A stretch of 64,000 nucleotides of DNA from Madurella fahalii. Its lineage: Eukaryota; Ascomycota; Sordariomycetes; Sordariales. This document shows positions 34,814 through 45,719 of the stretch, piece after piece. The number at the start of each line of letters is the position of its first letter. Positions within the stretch are counted from its first letter, which is position 1. The notes beneath the pieces are model-generated. The model saw only the letters and a program-made list of their open reading frames with translations. It did no database searches and had not been told where the DNA came from. Location of the stretch: positions 2,790,001-2,854,000 of the forward strand of contig CM056878.1 of assembly GCA_029876055.1 (NCBI GenBank). Reading direction: 5' to 3'. The position numbers were made by a program, and so were the translations under genes.

Positions 34814-37215
34814 TGTGTCGATAGCAAACGTAAATCCAGTATCAAAGCGAGCGCGACGGCAGCGAGTGCGCTACCTAATCGTAGTGTTGTGATTCTTTGC
34901 AAAGCGAGAGACGGAGGCCGGGAGGGGTAGGCCGCTCGCGCCGGGCGAGCCTCGAGAAGGAAAATCGAAAGATTCAGCAAAGTCGTCGCCGACGAGGCAT
35001 CCGTGCCGGCCACAGTGGGGTTTCCGGTGGTGGTGTTGTGGTGGTGGCGGGCTGGGTTGCTCGGTCGTCAGAAGAGGACAGAAATCGGCTCGAACGTTGT
35101 CTGGCCGTTGCGCTGCGCAACAACGCTCGGGGCAATCCTTGCGTTCGGCCTAGCTAGTGCGCTGACGGATCGAGATCGAGATCAGTTGTCCACAAAACTA
35201 ACACCCTTTGCCTATTCTATGCAACAACGCCGAAAGCGGTCGGCGAGTAGTTCTTTTGTGCGCTGGTTGTGAGGTTCAAGTTTCATTCAAGGCCCCTGCT
35301 GGGTACTGGTGGTGCGAGGCAAGTCTGGGGAATGGCCGGCGTTTCAAGAACCACGAGCGACCCCTGTCGGAGATATGGGGCCCCTGGCCGAGCCCGTGCA
35401 AGCCCTGGTTCAGCGGGCCAAGGACAAAGTGATCCCAAAAAGGAAGCCACTTGCACAAACTGGCACGCGCCTAATCGTCAGCCTGCCACGCAAAACCAAG
35501 ATCGTTTGTTCCGGGCTTTGGACATCTGCCAAAACGACGGGGAATTTGCGCTTTTCTCCCCAGGCCGCAGGATTAGTAGTCGCAAAGTGTGGCAGCCGTG
35601 ACCCAAACTGGAGTTGAAAGGATTTTGTGTCTCCTCCACATCTCATTCAGGAGCGCCGTCAAGCCTTTTCCTTTCATCTCAACTTTGGAATTGTTCGTCA
35701 GCGCACAGTGGGTCTCATTGCGCACACTTCTGCCTCGACTCGAACATCCGCTGCTGGGGCCACAACGAGCCGCAGCCCGCGTCAGTTCGACCCACTCTCG
35801 ATGAGCTTGGCGGGTAAAATAGCGTCTACACTACACGAATACTAACGGCTGGCCTGCGAAGCTTGTGGCTCTATATGGTATGTATCTGATTCGGCAACCT
35901 TCAAACTCTGTGAGAAGATACCCAGAATACATGTAGTACAATCCCTATGTCAAAACATGGGATGATGCTGGCCTATCGTTGGCAGCTGCCGTCCCCTGAG
36001 GCATGCAGATCCGGAGGTTTGTTTCCCCCCAAGTAGTCTCGAAACTCTCGGCTGATTTACCCTCACATGCTGATGCCAAGCCCACCCAACACGCCAAGAC
36101 AACCCCAGAATTGTGGCGGAGCAGAAGCTTGGTGGGGCTGATCTTACGGCTCCCCTGCGACCGTATCCGGCTGAGCCTTAACAAGCCTCAACAGTTTGCC
36201 CATGTTTGGGTCCTTCGAGTGGGATCTTGTGTGACTCGAGATCCTGCGCAATCCAGGGATCCTTACGACGTGCATGCATTTGGAGTTGTTATGGCACCTA
36301 GCCACATGGTTGAGGGAGGAACCACCTTGGCTACTCAACAAACTACTCGAGCAGACATCAAGACAACAAGGCAGCACGATACTCAAACATGTTCGGCAGC
36401 CCTAAGCCGCTCGCCCTTCAGAACCAGGGGGATAGGTATCTATCGACATAAAAAGGTAAAAGGGAAAAAAGAAAAAAGAAACGGAATAAAAAGAAAGAAT
36501 GCCACCGCCTAAGGATGGCCCGACCAAGAAGCGAAAAGGAACCGATCCGTGGTTCCAGCGGTGCGCCTAACGACCCTCATGGTTGTCCCAATCTGCAACC
36601 ACCGCCTTCGATGGTGGAAATACCAGCAGAGAGAGACCGAGACCGGGCTGGATCCTATATCTAGATAACTATTTCCGAATCCATGATCCGCCCTGGATTT
36701 CCGAGACTCCCGAGCTCCTCAAAATGATTCTCCGGTCCCAAAGGTGCCTTTTCAAAGCCAACAAACATCAAAATTCCCACCCATAATCCTACATGTGAAA
36801 CGCCAGGTGTGATGCTGTGTTGTAGTTTGTTGTAATCCTATTTTGGCCGAAAAGTCTCAAACCCTCAACGCTGAACGACGGTTGTTGTGTTGCAGCATAA
36901 TGAGCTTCAAGTCCGGCCGGAGAGTGCGGTACGGAGATATCGCGGCCGAATGCGAGATCCGGCAGAGCGTTTTCACTCATCCCTAAGGATGTCGTATTAA
37001 AACCTACCTGTTAAATCCATGGGCTTTCCGATGGGCCATGCCGAATCGTCACCTGTAAGTCGATAAGGGGAGGCTGAAAAGAAATTCGAAGGGGCTTCGG
37101 GGACAACGATTCGCGGTTGAACTACAACCGTGTCCCCGCATCAAATGGGCGAAAGGTCAGAACCTGTGAAGAGCCTGCCGCTCAAGTCCGACGACGCTTG
37201 TGGTCTTTGTGATCG
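34814..37215. other. 2.4-kb gene-poor region
   Basis: Upstream of the NIPA gene and downstream of the acidic-protein gene. The only ATG-initiated frame of note is 36003-36512 (+, 169 codons), which ends in a Lys-rich stretch produced by A-rich DNA and has no recognisable feature. I do not annotate it as a gene. Confidence 0.45.
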
Positions 37216-39990
37216 TCAGCCCATGCGCAATCTCTTGGGCGGAGGGCTACCCAGCATACCGGTCTCATCGGTCAGACTCTCTGCTTCGTCAGTCCTGCTT
37301 CGTTTACCAGCGAGGCTCGTCGGAGTCAGAGTGATCTCCCTCCGTTCCTCGTACTCGACGCCGTCGTCTGCACTCCCCGGCTGCTGTTCGTACTCATCCC
37401 CATCATTTTCCCAGTCGATCTCGTCATTCTCACCCCCAGGAGCCGTCAGAGGTTGCTGAGCGCTACCGTTTTCTAGCGCGTGCAAGTCGTCCGCGGCATT
37501 GTACTCCTCATAGTCGATCTCGTCGCCGTCAAAGGTGGCGCTGGTTTGGATCGATGCCGTTTCTGTGGCTGCAGCAATCTGAGCCCCGTTATCCTTGGCT
37601 GAAGAATCGCTGGCATCATCGCGGATAAGCGACTCATGGGTGCCATCGATGCCTTCCGTATCATCGGTCGTATTCTCCACGGCGTTGTAGGCAATCGCAT
37701 ATTCTTCATATTCATCTCCTTCTCCCTCTCGTGTCGCTGCTACGTCGGGGGCATCATCGAACGCGAGCACAAGGTCGTGATCTTGTTGAGCAAGCATGTT
37801 AGCATCGGGGCTAGGCAGGAAGACAGTTTTGGCGTTGTCACGTTCCGCGATCTTGCCAACACACGGAAATTCGATCGGGCCGGTGCAGTGCATGTTGAAG
37901 TTCACCCCGGAGCCCAAGGGCCCAGCGCATGGCGCCTTAAGTTTCAGCGATGGGGACACAGTAGTGAGTCCTCCATGGGTGGTGCTTTGGCTGGCCAAGG
38001 TTGAGCGGGGAGATGGCCCATATTCGTCATCCGAATAGTCGATCTCCCAAAACTCAACTTCGAGTTCAGGTGTGGGGATCCCAGCATGTGTACCAAGCAC
38101 TTGTGGTGTGCATGCTGGTTCGTGTCCTGCACCGGACGCCGACATGGTAGGTGCACCATCGTCGAACCTGTCGATGATATCTTCGCTCTCATCATGAACG
38201 AGCAGGACAGAGGCAGGTAGTTTGCGGTAGGGAGAAATATGATATGCTGGGGAAATGGAAAAAGGATATTTACCATTTGAGGCTTCATGATCATACCGAC
38301 CATCCGCGGGCGTCGAAACCCTGTCAGCGGTTCCGAGTTCTGCAGTCTCACCCGACTCACCGCCGGCTTGATGTACAGTCTGTGGCTCATCGGACGTCTC
38401 AAGTGGAAGCTCAGCGTGTTCCGAGGCCGCTGGCTCATCGTCCTCTACTTGTTCAGCCCAGTCTTGCTCCCCATCTGCAGCTTCCCCCGGATGTTCATCG
38501 AAATGTGATTGGGCATCAGGGTAGTCCGGTTCCAAGTTCTCCTGGTCACTAGCGATGTCTTCTGGGCTACTCGAGTATTGCGATCTGCCGGCGTCGACTT
38601 GGAAGTTGTACTCGAGCTCCCTCGGTACATCACCGCGGCCGGGAGTTGTTTCGAATTCAGACTCATTCTTTCCCTCAACGAATTGTATCGCGGCAGAGTC
38701 TTGACGTGCGGTATCAAATGTATCGTGATCATTGGTGGATGACTCGTCCGAGCGCCCGTCCTCGGATAATTCATGTAGCACCTGCCCATTATCTGGGAGG
38801 TTAGCTTGTAGCTGCTCGTCGTGCAACTCGGATGCTTCAAGATCTCCTGAGTGATTGGAATGGCCATCGCCACACTCGGCGTCTGCCAGGAGTTCCAGGA
38901 AATGTTCCTCACTGTCTCGTTGTACAACGAGTTGAATGACGGGGTCCGGTGAGATCCTTGAGTCCTTGGCTGCCAGTGCAGCATGACAATCGAGGATCTC
39001 ACGGAAGCTGCGAGCTAGGAATTTCCCATTAGACCGCTCACCGAACTCAAGATCGAGAGGGTCAAAGCGGATCACCAGCTCATCCGTCGGCGCTATCTCG
39101 CTCGAGATGACGGCACGGAGAGAAGCGAAAAACTGCGACAGCGGACGATCCAATTCCCTGACATCTGACAGGAAGTAAGATTCCGGATCGTCATCAGAGG
39201 TTCCGAATAGAGCGTAGCATGCTTCGTTGTAGAGTACTTCTACGTCGGGAACCTGGGCGAGGGAATCCGCCAAATCTTGGACCGCTTTGTCAATATCACT
39301 CGCAGCCGGGTAAGGTTCGTCGTGATGATCGACGTCATACTGCTCGTGATCCATCTCGTCGAAGTCTTTAGCGGCCAGGTCGTCGCCGGCGGCGGGATCG
39401 ACCGACCTGTCCTCATCATCATCCACCAAATCATCCCGCAGATCCGTGCTCTCACCAAGCTCCTCGATGTCGGGGTTATGGCGCAAGGCCGTATCCTTCC
39501 CGTGCGCTGACACCTCACTGCTGCCGTCCTCGGCCACTCGAACAGACTCCCAATGCTCATCTGACGAGGCATTCGACAGCCCAGTATTGGTTTCGGCGGG
39601 CTCTGGAGGTCGTAAGTCGACATTGACGTCCGTGGCTACGGCATCCTCATCCTCATATCCAATCTCATCTTGGTATTCCACTTCAGCCTCAAGCTCGGCC
39701 TCGGTATGTTTGTCGGAATCTTCGGTAACCTCGTTGTGCACTTGTTCCTGACTCGCACTCTTAACTTGTTCCTCTTCATCTTCATATCCGATCTCAGGCG
39801 CAGGGTTTAATTCGGCAGACTGGTTAACGACTGGCTCACCGGAGCCTTCCTCAACCTCATCATATGTCCCGTCGAGGCGGAAGTCGAATCCATCGGTCTC
39901 GGCATCGGCGTCGGGATCAAAATCGAGCTGGAAGTCCGGCTCCAGCTGGCCAAGAGAGCCAGGTTCCACCGAAAGCCCAGCTTGCTCCAT
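37216..39990 (-). CDS. Large acidic disordered protein of unknown function
   Basis: Single exon of 924 residues from the ATG at 39990 (MEQAGLSVEPGSLGQ). Extremely rich in Asp and Glu, with repeated short motifs of the form EIGYEDE / EIDYSDDE / EIDYEEY / EIDWENDGDE scattered over its length. One more ordered block, roughly residues 255-370, carries ALFGTSDDDPESYFLSDVRE, PLSQFFASLRAVISSEI and LVIRFDPLDLEFGERSNGK and may be a folded domain. The C terminus turns basic (GKRSRTDE, PPPKRLRMG), resembling a nuclear localisation signal. I do not recognise the family. The open frame extends upstream of 39990 but only to a TTG, so the ATG is preferred. An upstream exon cannot be excluded. Confidence 0.75.
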   Translation of the reverse strand: MEQAGLSVEPGSLGQLEPDFQLDFDPDADAETDGFDFRLDGTYDEVEEGSGEPVVNQSAELNPAPEIGYEDEEEQVKSASQEQVHNEVTEDSDKHTEAELEAEVEYQDEIGYEDEDAVATDVNVDLRPPEPAETNTGLSNASSDEHWESVRVAEDGSSEVSAHGKDTALRHNPDIEELGESTDLRDDLVDDDEDRSVDPAAGDDLAAKDFDEMDHEQYDVDHHDEPYPAASDIDKAVQDLADSLAQVPDVEVLYNEACYALFGTSDDDPESYFLSDVRELDRPLSQFFASLRAVISSEIAPTDELVIRFDPLDLEFGERSNGKFLARSFREILDCHAALAAKDSRISPDPVIQLVVQRDSEEHFLELLADAECGDGHSNHSGDLEASELHDEQLQANLPDNGQVLHELSEDGRSDESSTNDHDTFDTARQDSAAIQFVEGKNESEFETTPGRGDVPRELEYNFQVDAGRSQYSSSPEDIASDQENLEPDYPDAQSHFDEHPGEAADGEQDWAEQVEDDEPAASEHAELPLETSDEPQTVHQAGGESGETAELGTADRVSTPADGRYDHEASNGKYPFSISPAYHISPYRKLPASVLLVHDESEDIIDRFDDGAPTMSASGAGHEPACTPQVLGTHAGIPTPELEVEFWEIDYSDDEYGPSPRSTLASQSTTHGGLTTVSPSLKLKAPCAGPLGSGVNFNMHCTGPIEFPCVGKIAERDNAKTVFLPSPDANMLAQQDHDLVLAFDDAPDVAATREGEGDEYEEYAIAYNAVENTTDDTEGIDGTHESLIRDDASDSSAKDNGAQIAAATETASIQTSATFDGDEIDYEEYNAADDLHALENGSAQQPLTAPGGENDEIDWENDGDEYEQQPGSADDGVEYEERREITLTPTSLAGKRSRTDEAESLTDETGMLGSPPPKRLRMG

Positions 39991-41151
39991 CGTTAGCGCT
40001 GTCGTATCGGTAGGCAGTAAGCGCGACGACAGAATCGGCGCAAGAAAAGTGTTGAGTTGTCCGTAACGGTTCGCTTTGTTACCAAATGTCCATTTGCTGA
40101 CCAGGGAGTGTTGGGTCGGTCCTGTAAAGTGTCGTCCGGAAGTCCAGAGGTCACGTAAGGGCAAAGGAAGGCGCGTTGATGTTCGACGATATTTGGAGGT
40201 GGTGGGCGAAATTAAAGGACTCGGCGGTAACGGGGCGGGAATTGATGGCGCCCAAAATGATACGGTCGGTGGCGCTGGACGCGTCCGGGTCTGATCCGAA
40301 TGTCTCTGGAGGCGTGCTCAAATGAGAAAATGAGTATTACGTAGAGATACCTGTGCAGACACCAGTCCGGCGAAGGTTGATCGGCGTTGAAAGAAGGTAG
40401 TTGAAAATGGAGAGCTCAGTGATAAACTTGGGAGATGTGATAGTGGATTACCGGGAAGGAAGTCTCCGAGGCACAGACCATTTCCTTCACGATGGGGGGC
40501 AGAGGTCGTTGTGGTCTGTGCGTTGTAGAGACCAGGTCACCTGACCTCTGATAGATGTTCCACCTTTGTACATGGTAGTGTAGAAAGCCCCACAGTGCCT
40601 GCCGTCAAGATGAAGGCCCTTGTGTATGTCGGGTCCTCCCAAGATCTGACCAAGTCTAATGAGCGAACCCGTCTTCTCACCTTACTTTGTATACACAATA
40701 CGAGGATTTATGAAGTGCACTGTAGAGTCACATCTAACATTCTAGAGATCGAGAATTACGTAAGGCATTGCCCGGAGACTCACCCGCACATGCGCACAGG
40801 CCAGAGACACGACTAACCCACATACCAGGCAGAATAATTAGAAGGGCAGCTCTCCTCTCACGTTTCGGTGTCTCATCCATTTGTGTATGATAAACTCCAG
40901 CCTGTCATCCATTCACCGTAAGCATAGAAGCTCCAGCAATATTCTTTCTACTCTTCCGCATCGAGACCAGAAGACAACTGTTCGAGCAGATCCATCCCGA
41001 ATCCAACTAGCTTGAGGAACTGGAAGCACGGTCTCCCACTCACTTAGAATTCCTGACGGGACCTGCGCATTTGAATCCCCGTTGAGTTGTTCCCGTCCTT
41101 GTCTTCGCTCTACGCCTCGTCCAACCCGTCCCTGCCGGTTTGGAATTGATC
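39991..41151. other. Divergent intergenic region with a possible dehydrogenase-like fragment
   Basis: Promoter side of both the acidic-protein gene and the phosphoesterase pseudogene. At 40611 a reading frame starts MKALVYVGSSQDL, resembling the N terminus of zinc alcohol dehydrogenases, but the similarity stops after about 13 codons. Nothing else recognised. Confidence 0.35.
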
Positions 41152-42016
41152 ATGCCTCTCTTTGGCAAGCAACCCTCAGGCCTGGATCCGCTACTCCACC
41201 GACCACGGCCCGGAGCCTGGCAGCAGTTTCTTGACCGGCCGTGCATTTTCCTCGCGCGCATGCTCTACACTCGGCAGCCCGTTATTCCTGCGCAACCGCT
41301 TGCAGATCCTGTCTCGGTCGTCTGTATCTCGGACACACACAACTTCCAGCTCGCTCTTCCCGACGGCGATATCCTTGTCCATGCTGGCGACCTCACGCAA
41401 TCGGGGTCTTTAAAAGGCTCGCTCTTCCCGACGGCGATATCCTTGTCCATGCTGGCGACCTCACGCAATCGGGGTCTTTAAAAGAATTACAGGCTATGGT
41501 AGACTGGTTACGCTTACAGCCGCACTCTATCAAGATCGTTATCGCCGGAAACCACGATACACTTCTGGACTCGAGCTATGTTACCGCTGGGAAAGCATCG
41601 TCCGAGTCGAAACGGGACCTGGATTGGGGGGACCTCATCTACTTAGAAAATTCCGGGACCACGATTACCTGGCCCAATGGTCGCCGGTTACGCGTCTATG
41701 GCAGCCTTCGCTCGCCTCGTCATGGTAACTGGGCCTTCCAGTATTTTCGAAGCGATGATGTTGGATAGGAGCGGTACCAGCAGGGGTCGACCTGTTAATA
41801 ACACATTGTCCGCCGCGTGGGCATCTCGACCTGCAGAGATTGGGTTGCGTACACCTGTTACAAGCACTCTGGCACGCCCGTCCGAGGTTGCATGTCTTTG
41901 GACATGTCCACGAGGGCGCCGGGATTGAGTGGCTGCAGTTTGATGGGCTGCAGGACGCATATGACCGCACTGTAGTTGCTGGTGGCGGGGTCTGGAACCT
42001 TGCACTGACGACATAG
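41152..42016 (+). pseudogene. Broken calcineurin-like metallophosphoesterase
   Basis: The three frames together carry the blocks of a small fungal calcineurin-like phosphoesterase: ISDTHN (metal ligands Asp/His), GDILVHAGDLTQSG, GNHDTLLD, THCPPRGHLD and GHVHEGAG, ending at TAG 42014-42016. The ORF from ATG 41152 is shifted out of frame by an exact 68-bp tandem duplication (41349-41416 copied at 41417-41484) that repeats the GDxxHAGD block. After the second copy the frame is open until a stop at 41766-41768 (DDVG then TAG); the next block (AVPAGVDLLITHCPPRG) resumes in another frame, consistent with loss of one base near 41762. Neither junction has splice signals that repair it. It could also reflect an assembly error. 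Confidence 0.8.
41349..41484. repeat. Exact 2 x 68-bp tandem duplication
   Basis: 41349-41416 and 41417-41484 are identical base for base. 68 is not a multiple of three, so the copy shifts the reading frame of the host gene. Perfect identity means a recent event or an assembly artefact. Confidence 0.97.
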
Positions 42017-43446
42017 GAGTTTCTGAAATCACTTGTCCGTCCTGCCAGAGAGGCTAAATGTCTGCTTGTCAATCCGTCCATCGTTGGCGGCCTTCGAGAC
42101 GATGAGCGTAGGCGACCAATCAGGGTGGTTATATAGCGTGCCATGGGCAGGAGAGCAGTTGGATTGAGGGAGATCCAAGAGACGTGATAAACCATGTTTT
42201 ATCAGCCTCTTTTGACATTAACTACACTCATGCGTGTTTCCCTCTATAGAAACTACGTGAGGTTCCTGCGCAACAATATTCAACGCCAAGAACCGTTGAC
42301 TCCTGCTCGTCTCTCCAGGTTCCGTGTTGAATGCATCTGGTACGGCCAAGGTCTGCTCCAGCGCCGGCACCTTGGTACCAGTCCAGTTCCGTCTCTAGTA
42401 CAATAGCCCGGGAGCTCAGTTCCTCCTCAGCTACCGCATCAATGATAATGGCAAGACCGCCCCACGGCAAGCCACTCTCGATCAGGACGTTAAACGTCAT
42501 CGCTAAGTAGGATGGCAAGACAGCAAAGGATAGCGCATCGCTCCTGGTCCCGGTCCCCCGGGTCAGGGGTTGCCGAAATCGTTTACGATGGATGGTTGAA
42601 AATTCTCGATTTCAGATCGTAAGCCGGCGGTGTAGCCGATTACTAGGTACTCATACATCCGATACAAGGATGCCGTGGGTGTGCGCCCTCTGCAGAGTGC
42701 TAGCTACGAAGCACCATAGAGATAGGCCGGATTTCTGTGGCATATCAAGCTCTGTTGTCGAAATGAGCCACCACTCGGAAAACAAATGGAGCAAACTTCC
42801 CTTGCCAATACGAAATAGATGTATCCAAAGTCAGAAGGGCAATTCTAGATACTTTAGTCTAGTCACTCACGCACAGCCACATCCCTCCGGTCAAAGGGGG
42901 GGTTTGACCAGTGGGGTGCTAGTGGAGGTCGTTGTGAACCGGGGGTTGTAGACTGTTTGTCACCTGACAATTCCCTTTGGAACGAATGGTTTTACGCCGG
43001 TGATTCTAATTACTTCGTAGCTGGTTGTGTACATAGGGGGTCGTAGCGAAAATGCCCAAGCGCCCAAGCTGTGGATCTGAGAACCTGAGAAGTATGCTAT
43101 GGAACTGTCATGTGATTTGCACGAGCCAGGCCAGCCACATGCGGCCTGGCGGTCTGTGTGCCATATACTAGCCCGCATCTAGTTTAGCGCCGGCCATCTC
43201 ATAAATATTCCCTCTGTGGAAGTTAGCTTAACATATCCTGCTGTAATCTACACAGGATTCTGTTAGTCACATCTCTCTGTGCCCCCCAGCCCGGCAGCCC
43301 CTCGCAGGCACACTGTTGGAAAGCCAGATTGACCACAGTGCAGTAAGTCCAATTACGGCAACCTTTGAGGACGCTGAGAGCTCCTTTTCTGACTACGCAC
43401 AACAACAACAACAACAACACCACCACATCTTATTGCTGTAGTCAAG
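42017..43446. other. Intergenic, pseudogene to ret2
   Basis: 1.4 kb without a recognisable gene. CAACAACAA triplets precede the ret2 start (about 43398-43415), probably in its leader. Confidence 0.4.
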
Positions 43447-45194
43447 ATGGTATGTGCGCGATGCCTGCGCATACGCGGAAAACACTAACAGAACTATCAG
43501 GTTGTCCTCGCTGCGTCTATCTGCACACGGGGCGGCAAAGCCGTCCTCGCCCGAGCATTCCACGACATCAAGCGGTCGCGCATCGAAGCTCTCCTAGCAT
43601 CCTTCCCGAAGGCGGCGAGTTCTGGCACCCAGCACACGACGGTCGAGCAGGACAATGTCCGATTCGTATACCAGCCCTTGGACGAGCTGTATATGGTGCT
43701 CATCACCAACAAGCAGTCCAACATCCTCCAGGACATCGACTCGCTCCACTTGTTCGCCCAGGTCGTTACCAGCACGTGCAAGAGCCTTGACGAGCGCGAG
43801 ATTCTCAGGAATGCCTTTGAGCTCATTAGCGCCTTCGACGAGCTAGTGACGCTCGGCTATCGGGAGAATCTGACTATCAGCCAGATCAAGACTTTCTTAG
43901 AGATGGAGAGTCACGAGGAGCGCATTCAGGAGATTATTGCTCGGGTAAGGATCGGGTGCCTTCTGGCCGATACCAATTGCTGACGTAGGCACAGAACAAA
44001 GAGCTGGAGGCCACCGAGGAGCGCAAGAGGAAGGCCAAGCAATTGGAGATGCAGCGCAAGGAGTCGGGCAGAAGTGGCCGCGGCGCTGGCATGTCCCGGC
44101 CGCCCGTATACCCAACCTACACCCCCCCTGTGCGGCCAGCTGTCACCGAAACCTACGATACATACGAGGCGGAGAAGAACAAGTCCAAGTATGCCCTTAT
44201 CCTGGCTCATTTCCTCAGCTGTCACAAGCTGACCAGCGCAGGTTTACTGCACCCAAGGGCAAGGGCATGCAGCTGGGTAAGAAATCCAAGACGACAGATA
44301 TGTTCGAGCGCGTAAAGGGGGAGCTCGGCCCCGTCGATGATACGCCCCTTGTGCCTATCGCTACACCGTCTGCCGCTGAGCCGGCTGCTGCCCCGCGGGT
44401 GTCGTCCTCATTAGACCGGGATGCGATCCATGTCACTGTCAACGAAGCTATCACGGCCAAGATCTCCAGAGAAGGCGCGGTGAACTCGTTCTCGATCAGC
44501 GGCGACCTGACACTGCGCGTCTCAGACCCCTCGCTCACTAAGCTCAAGCTTAATCTCAACGCTACTCCCTCACACGGCGCGCAATTCCGGACGCACCCCA
44601 ACGTGGACAAGAACGCGTTCAACAGCTCAAAGACCATCCAGATGGCCAACACGGCGCGGGGCTTCCCAGTGAACAATGCCGTCGGGGTACTCCGGTGGCG
44701 GGCAACTCCCAAGGCGGACAATTCCAGCGTGCTGCCTATTACCTTCACTGTTTGGGTCAACAAGGGCTCTGACGGGAACTGCACGCTCACGATCGAGTAT
44801 GAGCTTTCCGGCGGTGACCCCCTGAAGGACGTCAGCGTGGTCGTGCCGTTTACAAGCGCCGAGCCGTCCATCTCTAGCTTCGACGCCGTCTACGAGGTAT
44901 CTGGCGACAGCCTGGAATGGTCGATAGGCACGGTGAGCGAAGAGAACCCTAGCGGCGCGTTTGAGTTCGAAGCGCAGACGGGCGACGAGAACGAGTTCTT
45001 CCCGATGCAGGTGCGATTCTCAAAGACGTCGCCGTTTGTGGATGTTGATGTAAGTTTCTACCTGCCTTTGGACGACACGAGACAGACAGCTGATACGCCT
45101 ATAGGTCCAGTCGGTGGAGCTGCTTGAGATGAATGAGGAGGTTGCATTCTCCAAGGAGATCAAGTCTGTTGCCGAGTCTTACATAATCGAGTAG
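43447..45194 (+). CDS. ret2: Coatomer subunit delta (delta-COP)
   Basis: Subunit of the COPI coat that drives Golgi-to-ER retrograde vesicles. Exons 43447-43449, 43501-43944, 43989-44188, 44242-45049, 45105-45194; 514 residues. The first coding exon is the ATG alone; the 51-nt intron (GTATGT...TATCAG) is followed by GTTGTCCTCGCT, restoring the family start MVVLAASICTRGGKAVLARA. Residues 1-140 form the longin-like domain; a charged linker (EATEERKRKAKQLEMQRKE) follows, then a conserved APKGKGMQLGKK. The C-terminal mu-homology domain occupies about residues 260-514 (FSISGDLTLRVSDP, VGVLRWRATPK) and ends in AESYIIE. Intron 2 is only 44 nt. Neighbouring genes are unrelated in function. Confidence 0.95.
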
Positions 45195-45719
45195 ATTGGG
45201 AAAGAGATGCTTGTCAAAAGATGGTCAATGTTGTGTCTTAAAAGTGTGGTGTATCTTGGTGTGTGGCGTGGCTACCTAGAGATAACACTGGGATTGGTTT
45301 GCTCCTTCAATGGTGCCAGAGGACTTCTGTCTAATGCCTCTTGTCCAAGTGCCATGTAAGCCCTGAAGTCTAGGGCCATGAGCATGTATGGAACGTCAAC
45401 AAATTGCATGTTTGCTGCTATCGGCTAATGGATGTTTAGGCCGTACATAGCAAAAAACAGATCGGGCAGCGCACAGTGCGAAAGAGTATCTGAGCCACTC
45501 GATCGATTCCAGTCGCAACTTTCATCCACACCTGAAAATCCCAGGCAGGAACAAACCTTTGACAAGCTGAGCGACGACAACCAAACAGAAGAAGCAGATT
45601 CATGAGTCGATTCCCTCCACATCTCTTACTTTGATCACTTCCGTGTTCAGACTCATGCATCGGAACTTGAACCCAACTTCCATTCCCAGCAACACCCACC
45701 TCCGCAAACACACCCAAAC
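45195..45719. other. Intergenic, ret2 to apc4
   Basis: 525 bp containing the ret2 3' flank and apc4 promoter. No further feature recognised. Confidence 0.45.

Noticed and set aside
36003..36512. 169-codon ATG-initiated frame (+)
   Set aside because: Ends in a Lys/Arg stretch from A-rich DNA; no family resemblance or conserved segment.
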